From the NCBI GenBank assembly GCA_008921705.1, contig VFFE01007767.1, positions 2,089,566 through 2,153,565 of the forward strand: a DNA stretch of 64,000 nucleotides, read 5' to 3'. Within the stretch, counting starts at the first letter, position 1, and the number at the start of each line of letters is the position of its first letter. Both the position numbers and the translations under genes were made by a program. The notes beneath the pieces are model-generated. The model ran no database searches. It was not told the DNA's origin and worked only from the letters and a program-made list of their open reading frames with translations. This stretch comes from Burhinus oedicnemus (taxonomy: Eukaryota > Chordata > Aves > Charadriiformes > Burhinidae). This document shows positions 27,101-39,100 of this stretch, in pieces.

Positions 27101-30100
27101 CCATCTCTCAGCTGCTCCACCAGTCCCCCCGCAAGAGCCTGCAACAGGATCCCAGCCCACACAAGCCACACCAGCACCACAGGTCTCTGTCAATGGCAAC
27201 ACCATGCAAAGTCTTTTCATTGAGGAAATTCACAGTGCAAGTACCAGAAACCGAGCTGTATCAATTGAGGTACGGTGTATTGTACTCAACCAGTTGTCCT
27301 CTCTTTGGGTCTGAGCTCTCAGTCTCACTCTTGAGACTGCAGGTGGGATTTTTCAAATGCATTCTGGGGATTTATATGCTTAACCCCTAACTACACCATG
27401 CACTTCTGAAGATACCCTCTGATTTTAAATGCAAAAGGATAATAACATGTAACCAAAATGAGTAACTGTGTTTTTTAAATAAACTTCATTTTAAAAATAA
27501 ATTAAAAATTCTTTTTTAGAATACCTTATTTTTGAAAAATAACACATGATTCTCTGGCAACACTTGCATCAGTGAATTTCATTCACTCTTTGAATCTCCA
27601 TATCCCTCATTATGGAGAGGTAAAAGTGAAAGAGTGTGAAGTTCCAGTGGTTTCACACAGAGATACTGAGAAAACCCGCAAGTGAACTCTCATGTCTTAT
27701 TACATACATGCACTTTAATCACCAGTGTGATATAGTAAGGCAGTGACCCAGATTTAAATTTTGCCTTTGTTCCTTTAGTGAGCAGTGGCCATTGTCAGTC
27801 CGTCATGTGTTTCTGCCATATCTAGTACAATGGAAGTCAGAACCAGTGTACAATTAGTATAATATATTTCCTCTAATTGCTGACTAGAATCCATCCATAT
27901 TGACCTACAGTGTTTACACATGGATTTTTTTTAAAGTAAGTGATCATAACAGAAATCAGAGAAATAAATAGGTACTTTACTGTTTTTGTCTAGAAAGCTG
28001 AAAAGAAATGGGAAGAGAAAAGACAAAACCTTGATCACTATAATGGAAAGGAATTTGAAAAGCTCTTGGAAGAGGCCCAGGCCAATATAATGAAGTCAAT
28101 TCCTAACCTGGAGATGCCTCCCCAGCCAGCAGCCCTGCCTAAAGGGGATGCAGTGGAAAAGCTAGAAGTCTCAGGTAAGGTTTGCTAGAGTAAATGGTGC
28201 TAAAGAATTGCACGTCTGGAAGAGAGAGATTATTTTTCCAACTTTCTAGAATGGTTTTAGTTTCCAGATTTCTATGTTCTCAATCATACCGGTGAGTATG
28301 TCCCTGAGGAATAATGCAGGTCCTGTGGACAGGATGCCAGTGTGGGTAACCAGCTGAACATGAATTTCCCCGTATTGCAACTGAGAGAGTGAGTTTGTCC
28401 TCTGGAAATAAAGACTCCTCATGAGCAAGAGAGTAAGAGTACGCCTTGCTTTTGACAGAGATGACAGTATCTGTACACTATACCATGTCTATATCTAGTA
28501 TACTGCGTTCAGTTTTGCACTTGAAAGTTTAGCATTACAGAGAGCTCTGGAAAGAACCACAAAGAGTTTCAGCACAAATGGTCTTGCCATCAGAAGCCTA
28601 AAAAGTTCTTTTTTGTAGACATACTTGTCCACTTGTTATCAAAAGTAGATCAAGACACGCCTGACGTTTCTGACGGTAAGGAGACCTTTTAACTTTGCAG
28701 AACATGTTCCGACAAGTTCCAGCAATTGGAACCTGAAGCTAGAAAAAGCCACATTAAAAATTAGCTGTCAAATTTTAACATTTAGAGTGACTAATCACTG
28801 AAGTTTAATTATGAACATATGGGATTCTCTGCCATTTCAAATCTTTAAGCAAGACTATGTTTCCTTCTGAAAGGCTGCTCAGGCACAAGCTGTGTGCATG
28901 ATGCAAGACCTGCTTAAAGAAATCCTTGAACCTATGTTAAGTGGAAAGTCAGACTATTTAATCTTAATGATCCTTGCTAACTTCATAATCTTAAACTATA
29001 AATCCAACCAGTGTTTTGGATGAGTCCCTCAGAGGTCTGAAAATGACCTGTGATGCCACATAACTGAATTGTCTCGGGCAAGTGGATAGATACGTAGGAA
29101 TGAATGAGAGTGACTTTCACAGTAAGCATTCTGGCTGTCCACAGCTATGACATAGGTATACCGAGTTTCAAGTTGAATGTGAGTCAGACTGTGACCCTGT
29201 AGCAAAAAAAGGCAAACATCATAATAAGATGAACAGGAATATCTATATGACAGATGAATCTGCTCAGCAGTGATGAGCTCTTACATAGAAATTCCCAAAC
29301 TCAGTGTTTTGGACTTCAAGGAAGACTGAACAAATAGCAAGGAGTCAAGAGGACAGCGATGATAATGATCAGAGCTCTAAAAACATGTGATCTCTGGGGA
29401 ACAAAAAAGAAATAATTGGTTTTGTTTAGCTTGAAGATGTGAAGGCTGAGGAAGGACAAAGCAATCTCTGAATACATAAAAATCTGCTTAAAAAAGAGAA
29501 GACCAACTTGCGTTGTGTGGGTAGAACAGCAGTAGAAATTGGCAATTGAAACCAGGAATATCCAAGTTAGGTATTAGGAAAAAAAATTCATAATGATAAA
29601 GAAAGTGAAGCACTGAAGAAGGCTGTATGATGCAATGAGGAGGATGTAAGATCCCCATCACTGGAGAGAGTGACTTAGACGAGCATTGATCAAGAATTTT
29701 GATGGTAGCAGCATGTTGGGGTGTCCTTCCAGTCCTATTTCTTTCATGATTTAACATACAAATCCATGTCTGAATTTCTTCAAAGTTCAAGGAATGAAGA
29801 AGATGCCTCAGCCAAACATTGAATTTACCTCATTAGCCAAATATGAGTCGGCTGCAAAGTGCTTACCCAGCTACTTAAGAAATAGTCCATCCAGTTTAGC
29901 AGTCTGTCTCTGACACAGGCAATGGGAGATACTGTCTGTGGGCAGTACTCTTACTCGCCTGCTCATGAGGAGTCTATTTCCAGAGGACAAACTCACTATC
30001 TCAGTTGCAATACAGGAAGATTCATATTCAGGTGGTTACTCACACTGGCATCTGTAAACTTCCACAGAGCCTGGCCACGTTCTGCACTCCCCCAAGCACC

Positions 30101-33100
30101 TCCAACTGATATTAGAGGCAATATCTCAGCCACCTCCTTTTCATATTCATTATGAGTTCCCCATAGTTCTGATATTCTGCAATTTGGCAAACAGCTCTGC
30201 ATTCCCTTTATAAAATCATGAAGGCAGTGGATAAACCTTGATCATATCTTGGAGGTCTCAGTCTGCCCCATGGGCTCCAAATTGTAAATTTGCAGCCTTT
30301 CTGGTCTCTCCATCTAGGCCAGCTGCTCCCTCCCCACGCTTGTTTCAGTTGCCCTTCTCTAACTCCACTGTGTCCTTCTGGAGCTGTGGAGACCAGAGCT
30401 GCATGCTGGACTCAAGGTGTTGGTATGCCAAGGTTGTAAATAGCTGCAAAACAATGCTCTGGGGCTTGTGTACACAAATTCATGTAGAATTTGGGAAGAG
30501 TGGTTTCAGATCCAGCATTTTGTTCTGAGCGCGCCTTTAGCACTGACAAGTTGTGGCTCCTTGGATGTTTCACAACATACCTGTTTAAAATAAATTCTGT
30601 TGAACCTCATAAAATAATTTTAGAATTCTGGCACCGTTCAGTGAGGTTACTTGCTATCCACACAATTATCTTGTATAATGTGTGGCATAAATAGAAAATG
30701 TCAGTGAAAATAAATACCATATGGGTGCAGTGAGCTATGACATCTTAAAAAGTGTGGAACACAATAACAGAGAAGTTTTGTAACTTGCATAGTTAACCAA
30801 TCCACTTCTAGAATACAGTTTTGCACAGTGTGTAGCTAGCAGATTTAAGGAGAAATTTGATGAGATTGAGACATTTGCCTTCTGTTGTGCATAATGAATC
30901 CTGTAATAGTAACATAAATAAGGGAACAGTAAAACTTTTCCTTACTATTTGATTAAATATCTCGCATGCCACCCAACTCATCTACGACTCAAGATGAAAA
31001 TTTCAATATCAGTCTGCTATAGACTAGGTAACTGAGCAACATAAGGAAAGAGAGACCACCTATCTGTAACAGTGCATAAGACATTTTGGCCATAAATTAG
31101 CAAAAAGTCCTCTGTTGGCTTTGCTGCAGAAGCCAGATAGATCACATTGCCAGAATATGTTGTCTCAGCTATTCTCCATACAGAACCCAATTAAGAAACT
31201 CTTCTTTTTTCCCCTGAAAAGCACAAAACAAAGTAAAATTACACACTTTACACAATTTTGTAGATGATTCTGTAAATACTTCTTTAATGTCTTGACTCTA
31301 ACTCATCTTTGTTATCAAGATTGTTCTGTGAAAAATATGGGGAATATCTCCACTAGATATTGGGCTCCTTCATCTCTCTTTGTGCCTTCATATGTGAGAA
31401 TGCCCTAATTTTTTCGAGTTCTGAGTGATCAGTAGCTTCCATTAAAGATAGTTTGCTTATTTGACTACAAAGGCTGCCTCAAGGCAGTTGTTATTATTTT
31501 GAGATTGTTTTAAGACATGTTGGATTCTTTTGGTGCAAGTAGAAATTTGTATGGTGGGGGAAATTAATTCCAGTCTGGCTGTGCCTGTTGAGGAATGCCT
31601 CAGTTCAGTGAAATGGCTGGTGATGGACAACTCCCATTTTGTTCACAGAGGCGCTGAGCCCTTTGGCACCAAAGAAGGTTCCATAAAGTAACGGTGTTGA
31701 TCATGGTTAGCCTCTGACTGAGTGAATTGTACTTGTCCATTTACTCCTCCCTATGTAAATATGTTAGAAGAACTCAGCCAGAAGAAAAAAAAGTGTTAGA
31801 ATAAGGTCTTTTCCTCAATTCTTTTCCTCCAAAGTTTTTGTTTTCCTCTCCATTTAGATTGGGGAAATAAAATTGTTCAGTAAAGAAAACAGAAATCCAG
31901 CTTTGAAGTTTTACATCTTGCCCAGTGTTGTTGCACTGACTGTGAGCAAACCCCATCATGACCTCTCCTTGACAACGCCAGTTAAGGGACGTGAGGGGAT
32001 TAGCCTTTGACAGCCTGTGCACCTGCCGCTCACTGATAATTTCTCTTGCATGTGTTTCTCCTTTTTATTTCCCATTTTGATGATGGAGATGGATGAATGT
32101 CTCACAGATGTGAAAGAGATGGTAGCAATCATTCTGCCTTTGTGCCTTCCATGTGCCTTCATCCAGCCTTGCTGTTACTGAGTGTGAGAAAAACTTTGGT
32201 GTTCTTGCAGTCAGAGCCACTACCAGTTTGAGGGTAATGGGTTGAACCCATTAAAAGGAGCAGGGATTTGCACAAGCCCCACATCATAGTCTGCTAAACA
32301 CCATCTGAGAGAATTACTCTGATTTTACAGCAGCAGTACCTCTGATGTCACAAAAAACTTAGTGCTGCGTATTGACCAAAGAAGTGGTCTAACGTAAAGT
32401 GCACCTGGAAATTCACTCTTGTTGCAATCCTGTGAGTGAGTGAGTGCCAGATAAGCCGGGAGGGAGATAATACAACAGAGTAGTTCTTTAAGCTTAAGCA
32501 GTTTCAAAGAACATTTGAGCTAAGAAGGGAACAAAGATGATGCCGGGTCAGATGAGGGCTCTGTCGAGCCCCAGGGGCCAGCTGGTGCATCGGAGGAGCC
32601 TGGCACAGCCCTGGGAGTGGACAGTTACACAATAATTTGCCCAGAGGGAATCCTTAGCTCTGAACAGCTGGGTAATACCAAAAGCAGGAGGTTTTATCTT
32701 TCTGGGTTATATTTATTCCAGCTGTTTATATAACACTGAGTAGCTGCAGAAGGGTCGTTCTCTCACTCTTGAAAACAAACACTGTAAACAGCAGTGTAAA
32801 CGTGGAGGCTGTTGCCATGTATGATGCTTAGCCTGTGACCAGAAACACATAGGGACAGGTCATGAGCAATGTAACACCGCTTCTGGGAAAAATGCCATCC
32901 AGTGACAGTGGGGAAGAGGAAGTGGCAGCTGGGTGGGGAAGCATTGTGGTGGGGAAATACCAGTTTGAGAAACTGGTCTTTTTTTGGAAGACTCTCCTCA
33001 GAAAGCAAGGGCTGGCTCTGCTCAGCTGTTGGATTTGGTATTTGAATCTTCATATGTTAGCAAAATATACATATAGGGCTTTTATATGATAATTCAAAGG

Positions 33101-36100
33101 CAAACTTGTGCATTCCTTGAATAGTTAGTAGTAAGTACAGTGAAAACACATGCTGCTTTAGAAGAGAAGCAAGTGCAGTTGCCCTTAATGCTCCCCTGCC
33201 CTGCTCAGGGGCGAGAGGATTCATTGAACTGGAGAGGTGGCATCTGCAGAGCAGTATTTACATTGTCCATCTCAGCCTTTTTCTGAACTTAGCTAGTTTT
33301 GTCCAGCTATAAGATGGACAAAACTCTTCAGCTCCTCTCCTAGCACCTTGCCAGCAGCACCTCCCAGGCAGAACAGAAATATGTGCTGGTTGCTTCAGAA
33401 TCACTGAGAACGACAAGAAGCCTCCAGGTTTGGTGTCTTGCTAGTAGCCACGTCAGTGGCCACACTATCAAAGGGGGCTACAGGGGTGCTATCTGTAACC
33501 AGGTACCCAGCTGAACCTGCACCTTACATGCTTCTTTACAAGTGATTGATTTGCAGAAGTGTGCTGTGCTGTCACACTTGTACACCAAGGGCTGAAACCC
33601 AGCCACAGTAACGTGGGGGACAAGAGTTTTGCTGAAAATTTCTGGATGAAGTGACATGGTTTCTCTGTGCAAGTGCAGCACTGTCTGCTTTTGTTCAATG
33701 CATTTCCACTTGAATCCCAAATGTGTTTCTGTTCAAATATATTCAGGAGCAGGACCTTTTAAGACATTTTTTTCTTTCCAGTTGAGTCAGTGTTGCAGAT
33801 ATACTTTTTTCCCTCCTTCACCGATGCTCACTTTGTGCTGCTGTGTTTACTTGCAGAAGAAGCTCCTGATGGAGAACAGGATAATGACAAACTGACCAAG
33901 TCTCCACCTCCTCCCCCTCCGCGGCGCAGTTACCTGCCAGGTTCAGGACTAACCACAACAAGATCAGGAGATGTCATCTATGCAGCCAGAAAAGAGGCTG
34001 CTGCTGTCAAGGTTTGATGATTCAGACTCTAGGCAATCAGACTCTTGATGAGTGGCTGGCACAGAGAAACATTCCCAGGCTTGGGCTGTGTCTATAAACC
34101 ACAAAATAAGTTGAGACAGAGCTACATCCTGGAGAGCTGCTGAAACTGCTTACCAGGAAACTACTGTTAGGCCAAATGAACAAGTAAGGTTTGATCAGTT
34201 CTGTTTACAGGAGTCTTGCTGCTCTTATCTCCTCACAATGTAGAAGGCAAGCCACAGGCTGCTTTCTTTTAGAGTGGGAAGAAGATTAAAAATAAAAAAA
34301 CCCCACGCCTTACACAGATGGGGAAGATCAGCTCAGATTTGAGAGCGTTTTTACAGAAGTTTTGCAAATTAGTTTCCTTGGGCTTCCTTTCCCCATCTGT
34401 TCTGTTCCCTGAAGGAAGTGGAGGGAAGTACAAGTTAGGAAGCTTTTTAATCTGTGAACATGCTATTGTATCAGCAATATCGGTTGCTTTTGAACTGATG
34501 AAGTAGCATTCTCCCTAAAAAGGAAGAGGGACCTTGCAACAGGGGAATTGCAGTAGTGTTAAATTTTCTGTGTTTGCTTTGCATCAGAAGGGCTCAACTG
34601 TATTGTCTGTCTGTGCTTTCTCATCCCCTTGTAGGAATGCAGTGAAGATGCTGGGCAAATAGCACAATCCAAAGCCACTAAGGAGGATCAGACATTGTCT
34701 CGGAGCACAGGGCATGCTGTAGCATCAGCTGCAAAAGATGAAGAGGAAGAGGAAGGAGATAAAATAATGGCAGAATTACAGGTATGCCCTTTGGGTTGCA
34801 CATGAAGACAGCTGTGCCTAATATCACTTCTAGGGCCTTGTCACAATTTATAGCTCAGAACATGAAGGAAAGTACGTCTGCCAGTCTGATCCGGTCCCGC
34901 TTTATTGCACTGGGTGGTACACGTTTTGTAAGCAGCACCCAAATTTTGTTCAAGAGGTCTGGTGCTGACAGAGTGGTCAAGAATGCAGGGCTTACCACTG
35001 GAGAATCTTACGCACAGAGATGGGACAAGTGAAATATTGGTGTGCATTAGGTGTGGTTGCCCCTGGCCTAGCATTTCTGACTTAGTACCAGACCAGCAAG
35101 GTGCTGAGAATCCATCATTTGTGTTTGTTAACATTGGTGGAAACAGAGAATACAGGGTCTGCTCCTGGTGGGTTTTGCTCACTTTTTCTGTGCCATGGTC
35201 CAATGTTTCCTGGAGTGTTTGAACACTGAAACATTTGCTGTTCCCTATTGTGTAATTGGTACATTACTCTTTCAGTGGCGCAGAAGTAGTGCTCTGTTGC
35301 TGATCCTTTGCTTGATAGCACATAGACCGGTTTAGTTCAGTGATGGCAATGTTGCGGTAAAAGCCAACTATTCCAGCTACCATCAGCAAGCTCCAGCTTC
35401 CCAGGGGGATCCTCTGTCCTCTTCCATGACCGCATGAGGAAAGGAGATGTGGATCAGCTTAACTGGCTATAACTTCTGATGTTGGGGTGTTTCAGAACAC
35501 TGCCACAACATGAGATGATCCTTGCTGTCCACCTGCAAAAAGGTGGGTTTGGTGCTGCCCGGGGACCATTTGCAGCGCAGGACATGTGGATATTAAGAGT
35601 AACTGTTACGTGTGATGGGTGCACCCTGGCCCTTTGTTCAGCTCTCAAACACCAGTGCTTCAGACAGCTGGTTTGCAGGGAGCAAGAGCAGCGGTTTACT
35701 CTTGTCCCCCATTTGTGTGCTAATGGCTAGCGCAGCAGGAGAGCTGGGAACAGCGAAACTGTCACATCATCTCCTGTCTCCAGAAAGCCACCTGGTTGCC
35801 TTGCAACTGGTGACAATGAGGTGGAGGTTAAGGTCTGGAAAGGGGGGCTGGGGGAAGCTAAGGAGGAGAAATAGGCATGGTAGTTCAGCAGGGAATGAGT
35901 GTTTAAATGCTAGTTTTGGGGACAAGCAATGCTCATTTTAAACCAATACCAAAATACCAGATATATTTTAGAAGGTTGATGGAGTACCATGTTTTAGAAA
36001 GGGCAAACTGCTTGCTCCAGGAGCTGCAGGCTCATTAGTCTGATATCAGTCACAGGCAGAATAATGGAAAATCGGGTACGGGATTCAATCAGTGAAGAAC

Positions 36101-39100
36101 TAAAGGACAGACATAAACAGTTATGCTAGTAAACAGAATGTAGTGGAACACAGATTTGTCAAAGCATACAACCCCTTTGATCAGGTATCAGGTTTGACTG
36201 CTTAAACTGAATTGTATACCTATAAACATTTTTGTAAGTCATTTGATCAAACATCATACAACGTTTGGATAAAAATCTGGCACCACAGAGTATACAAAAA
36301 AACCCCTATCATAGGACAATTGAGAGCTGTCTGGCTCTGAAAGTGCTGCCCTTGATGCAGGTGTTTACAGTCAGATCCCATAGGGAAGAGCAACAGGCCC
36401 AGTGTCACTGTATTTTCATCAGCAGTCTGAAAATACATTTAAAATCCGTACCATTTAAATCAGCTTAATTCAAACTAGTGAAGTATGAGAGCAGGGAGAT
36501 GATAGCAATCACTTCATGGTCATAATACCTTTACTGAAATATAAAGTCCACATGAAGAACAACAAAATATACGCCAGACCAGAACTGTATGTCTTGGAAA
36601 GAAATGGGAGTTGCAGTACAAATCAACAGGACGTCCCAGGTCAGTGTTGTTGCCACAAAGTTAGTGTCTGCTTTGGGTGCAGATGTGAGAACAGAGAGTG
36701 TTTTTATCTCTGTGTGCAGGAACAGTGAGATCAGCACTGGGATACTGCATACATAAGTATCCAGGCGTTCCCCCATTTGGAAAGGCTGTTAAGAATATGA
36801 AGGTTCAAAAGAGACTTGAGTACAATGTGGAGGTACTTTCATGGGAAGTACCTTTTTAATCTAGAAGAACAACACATAATAATAATCAGCTGCTGTAGCA
36901 CAAACTGTATTTGGACACTGTTACAGATATTTCAGAGCGAAGGTGATAAATAAATTACCAAGGGAAATGGTGGTTTCTTCATCGCTTAAAGTCTGAAGGA
37001 CTTTGAGGATGACTTTGTGGATGGTTTGCCTAACTCAAAAAGGCATCACTGGTCTCACAAATGGATAAGATGGGGAAAGTCCATATCCTGTATTATGAGG
37101 AGCAAAACTACTTTTTCTAGTAGTTCCATGTCATCTTAGGTACTCTGGTCTATAAGCACATACAAATAGGATGTAATGGAAAATCAGAAGAAACTCTACA
37201 CCCTGATTTTTGCACTGGATTTTTTGATTATTGTTAATTTTCTGATTTTGCATAAACATGCAATACATGTGAGGAGTACAATATTTAAAAAAACAGGCCT
37301 GATTCTAATCTGTAATCAGGGCTATTAATTTCATGAGAGTTGCCAGGGATTAAATAATTTTCCTAATACATGGTATAAGAATGTAATCTTCTTGCATGTC
37401 ACGGTGTGTTTGACTCCTGTAAGCACTCGTCCCCCATTCCTCTGGCTGGCAGAGATATCCTGCCTGTACATCTCACTGAAGGCAGACCATGCCAGTAGAG
37501 GCCTGCAGAAATCCTGGTGCTGCACACTTGCAGCCAGCACTGCACAGTGGTGGCAGTGATGGTTCTGCTCCTCCAGCTCTGGGAGCCAGTTGAATAGAGA
37601 AACCCAAAGGAAATGGAAAGAGGACAGCAAGATAAAGGGCTGAAAAGTCCAGGCTGTGCCCTCGGATACACATGGTCAGAGGCCAGTGGTCCAAAAGCCC
37701 ATATGTTGGGACTGTCACTACCTGAAGTGTTAGTGAAGACTGTGGCAAAGACACAGGTCTCCAAGTCTGAAGTTTTAATAACAATTTGTGTGGGGAGAAG
37801 TGGAGTTATGTAGCTCCTGCATGTTTATCAGTCACAAGGAAGTACGTACTGTCGCAAGCCCAAAGTTTGTCATGGGCTTCCTACTTAAGTTTGAATAGGT
37901 TGCAGCACCTCTGTGCACCTTTTCTCCCCATCTGTAAAAACAGAAATCAAGCTCACGTCCCTGCAGGGAACACTGAGGTCAGTGTGATGAGTTAGAGTGC
38001 AACCTCAGCAGACTGGAAGGAATGCCCTATTTCTCTTAGTCTGATAGTCTAAAATCTCTATTATCATCTCATGAGCTTGTAGATAATACTGTTGAGCTGT
38101 TAAAAACAAATGCTCTCTTCGTAGTTAGTCATCTCCAGGCATTTCTGTGTAAAAGCTCTTGGTCTCCTGATAACCTGCAGTATTTATTTCCTAGGCTTTC
38201 CAGAAGTGCTCTTTTATGGATGTAAACTCAAACAGTCATGCTGAACAGTCCAGAAATGACACACATGTTAAAGACATAAGGCCTGGGACTTTAATGCATC
38301 ACAAGGAAAAGAAGGTAACAAGTGGCGTTTGTAAACATGCCACCCGGTCTTGGCATAACCTTCTTTCCTTCAAAACTAATCTTATATCTTGTGTCCTGTT
38401 CTTTCTAACCACCACCCACCACTGCCCAGTGGCTTCCTCCTTTTATCTCAGTATGTCTCAGAAACGCTCATATGGACCGTTATATCAATCTACATTATGT
38501 GTCTTGTCAGCAATTATGCGAGGGTTGCATGAAGTTTTATGATTCTGTGAAATCAAAATTAAAGGAGGATCCATCAGTTTCTACCAAAGAGCTGCTCATA
38601 CTCCTCAGAACATTCTTCTAGTGCTGTTCTGGCAATGGATGGTGAAGCATCTCTCCCAAGCCTTGTTCTTGTCTTGAGAAGAATTAGTGGTTCCTCTCAG
38701 TCTCAAGAGCCACTTCAGAGAATTTCTGTTTTATTTTGCTTCATTTCTTGGTCCCAGAAATAGTTATTAGATATTCAGAACTCTCATTCAGTTTAGTGGA
38801 AGACAGAGTCAAGGTGGATGGGCCAAATGTGCCATTAGTCTGAAAGCTAATGCCCCGGATTCACGCTTCGGTCATGGAACTTAGAAGAAGTGCCCCATGT
38901 CTGGGTGGGGTGAATGTCACAGCTGTGTCCGGACTGAGGTTGCCAATTGAGTTGAGTGGTCTTAGTGGGCAGCCAATGTGTAGGGTGAAGAAAAGGACAA
39001 ATATTTCTGCCTTTGCAGACCTCTTTTTTAAGTTTAAGAATAACGAATGGAATCATTGGTGGGTTTAGGGGGTCATGCAGGCATGACAGCTTGTCAGCCA

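Larger units (their letters stand above)
28175..33856 (+). other. KIAA1217 intron (5.7 kb)
   Basis: Holds LINE remnants of both orientations (28495-29760 sense, 30190-30440 antisense), a possible old repeat near 32530-32680 and an 11-bp inverted repeat at 33295-33325. No exon is recognised. Confidence 0.7.
34782..38194 (+). other. KIAA1217 intron (3.4 kb)
   Basis: Contains the long, old LINE copy at 35960-37080 and a MIR-like stretch at 37880-38000. Several short open frames (for example 34841-35203 and 37399-37764 on the - strand) have no recognisable product. Confidence 0.7.
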
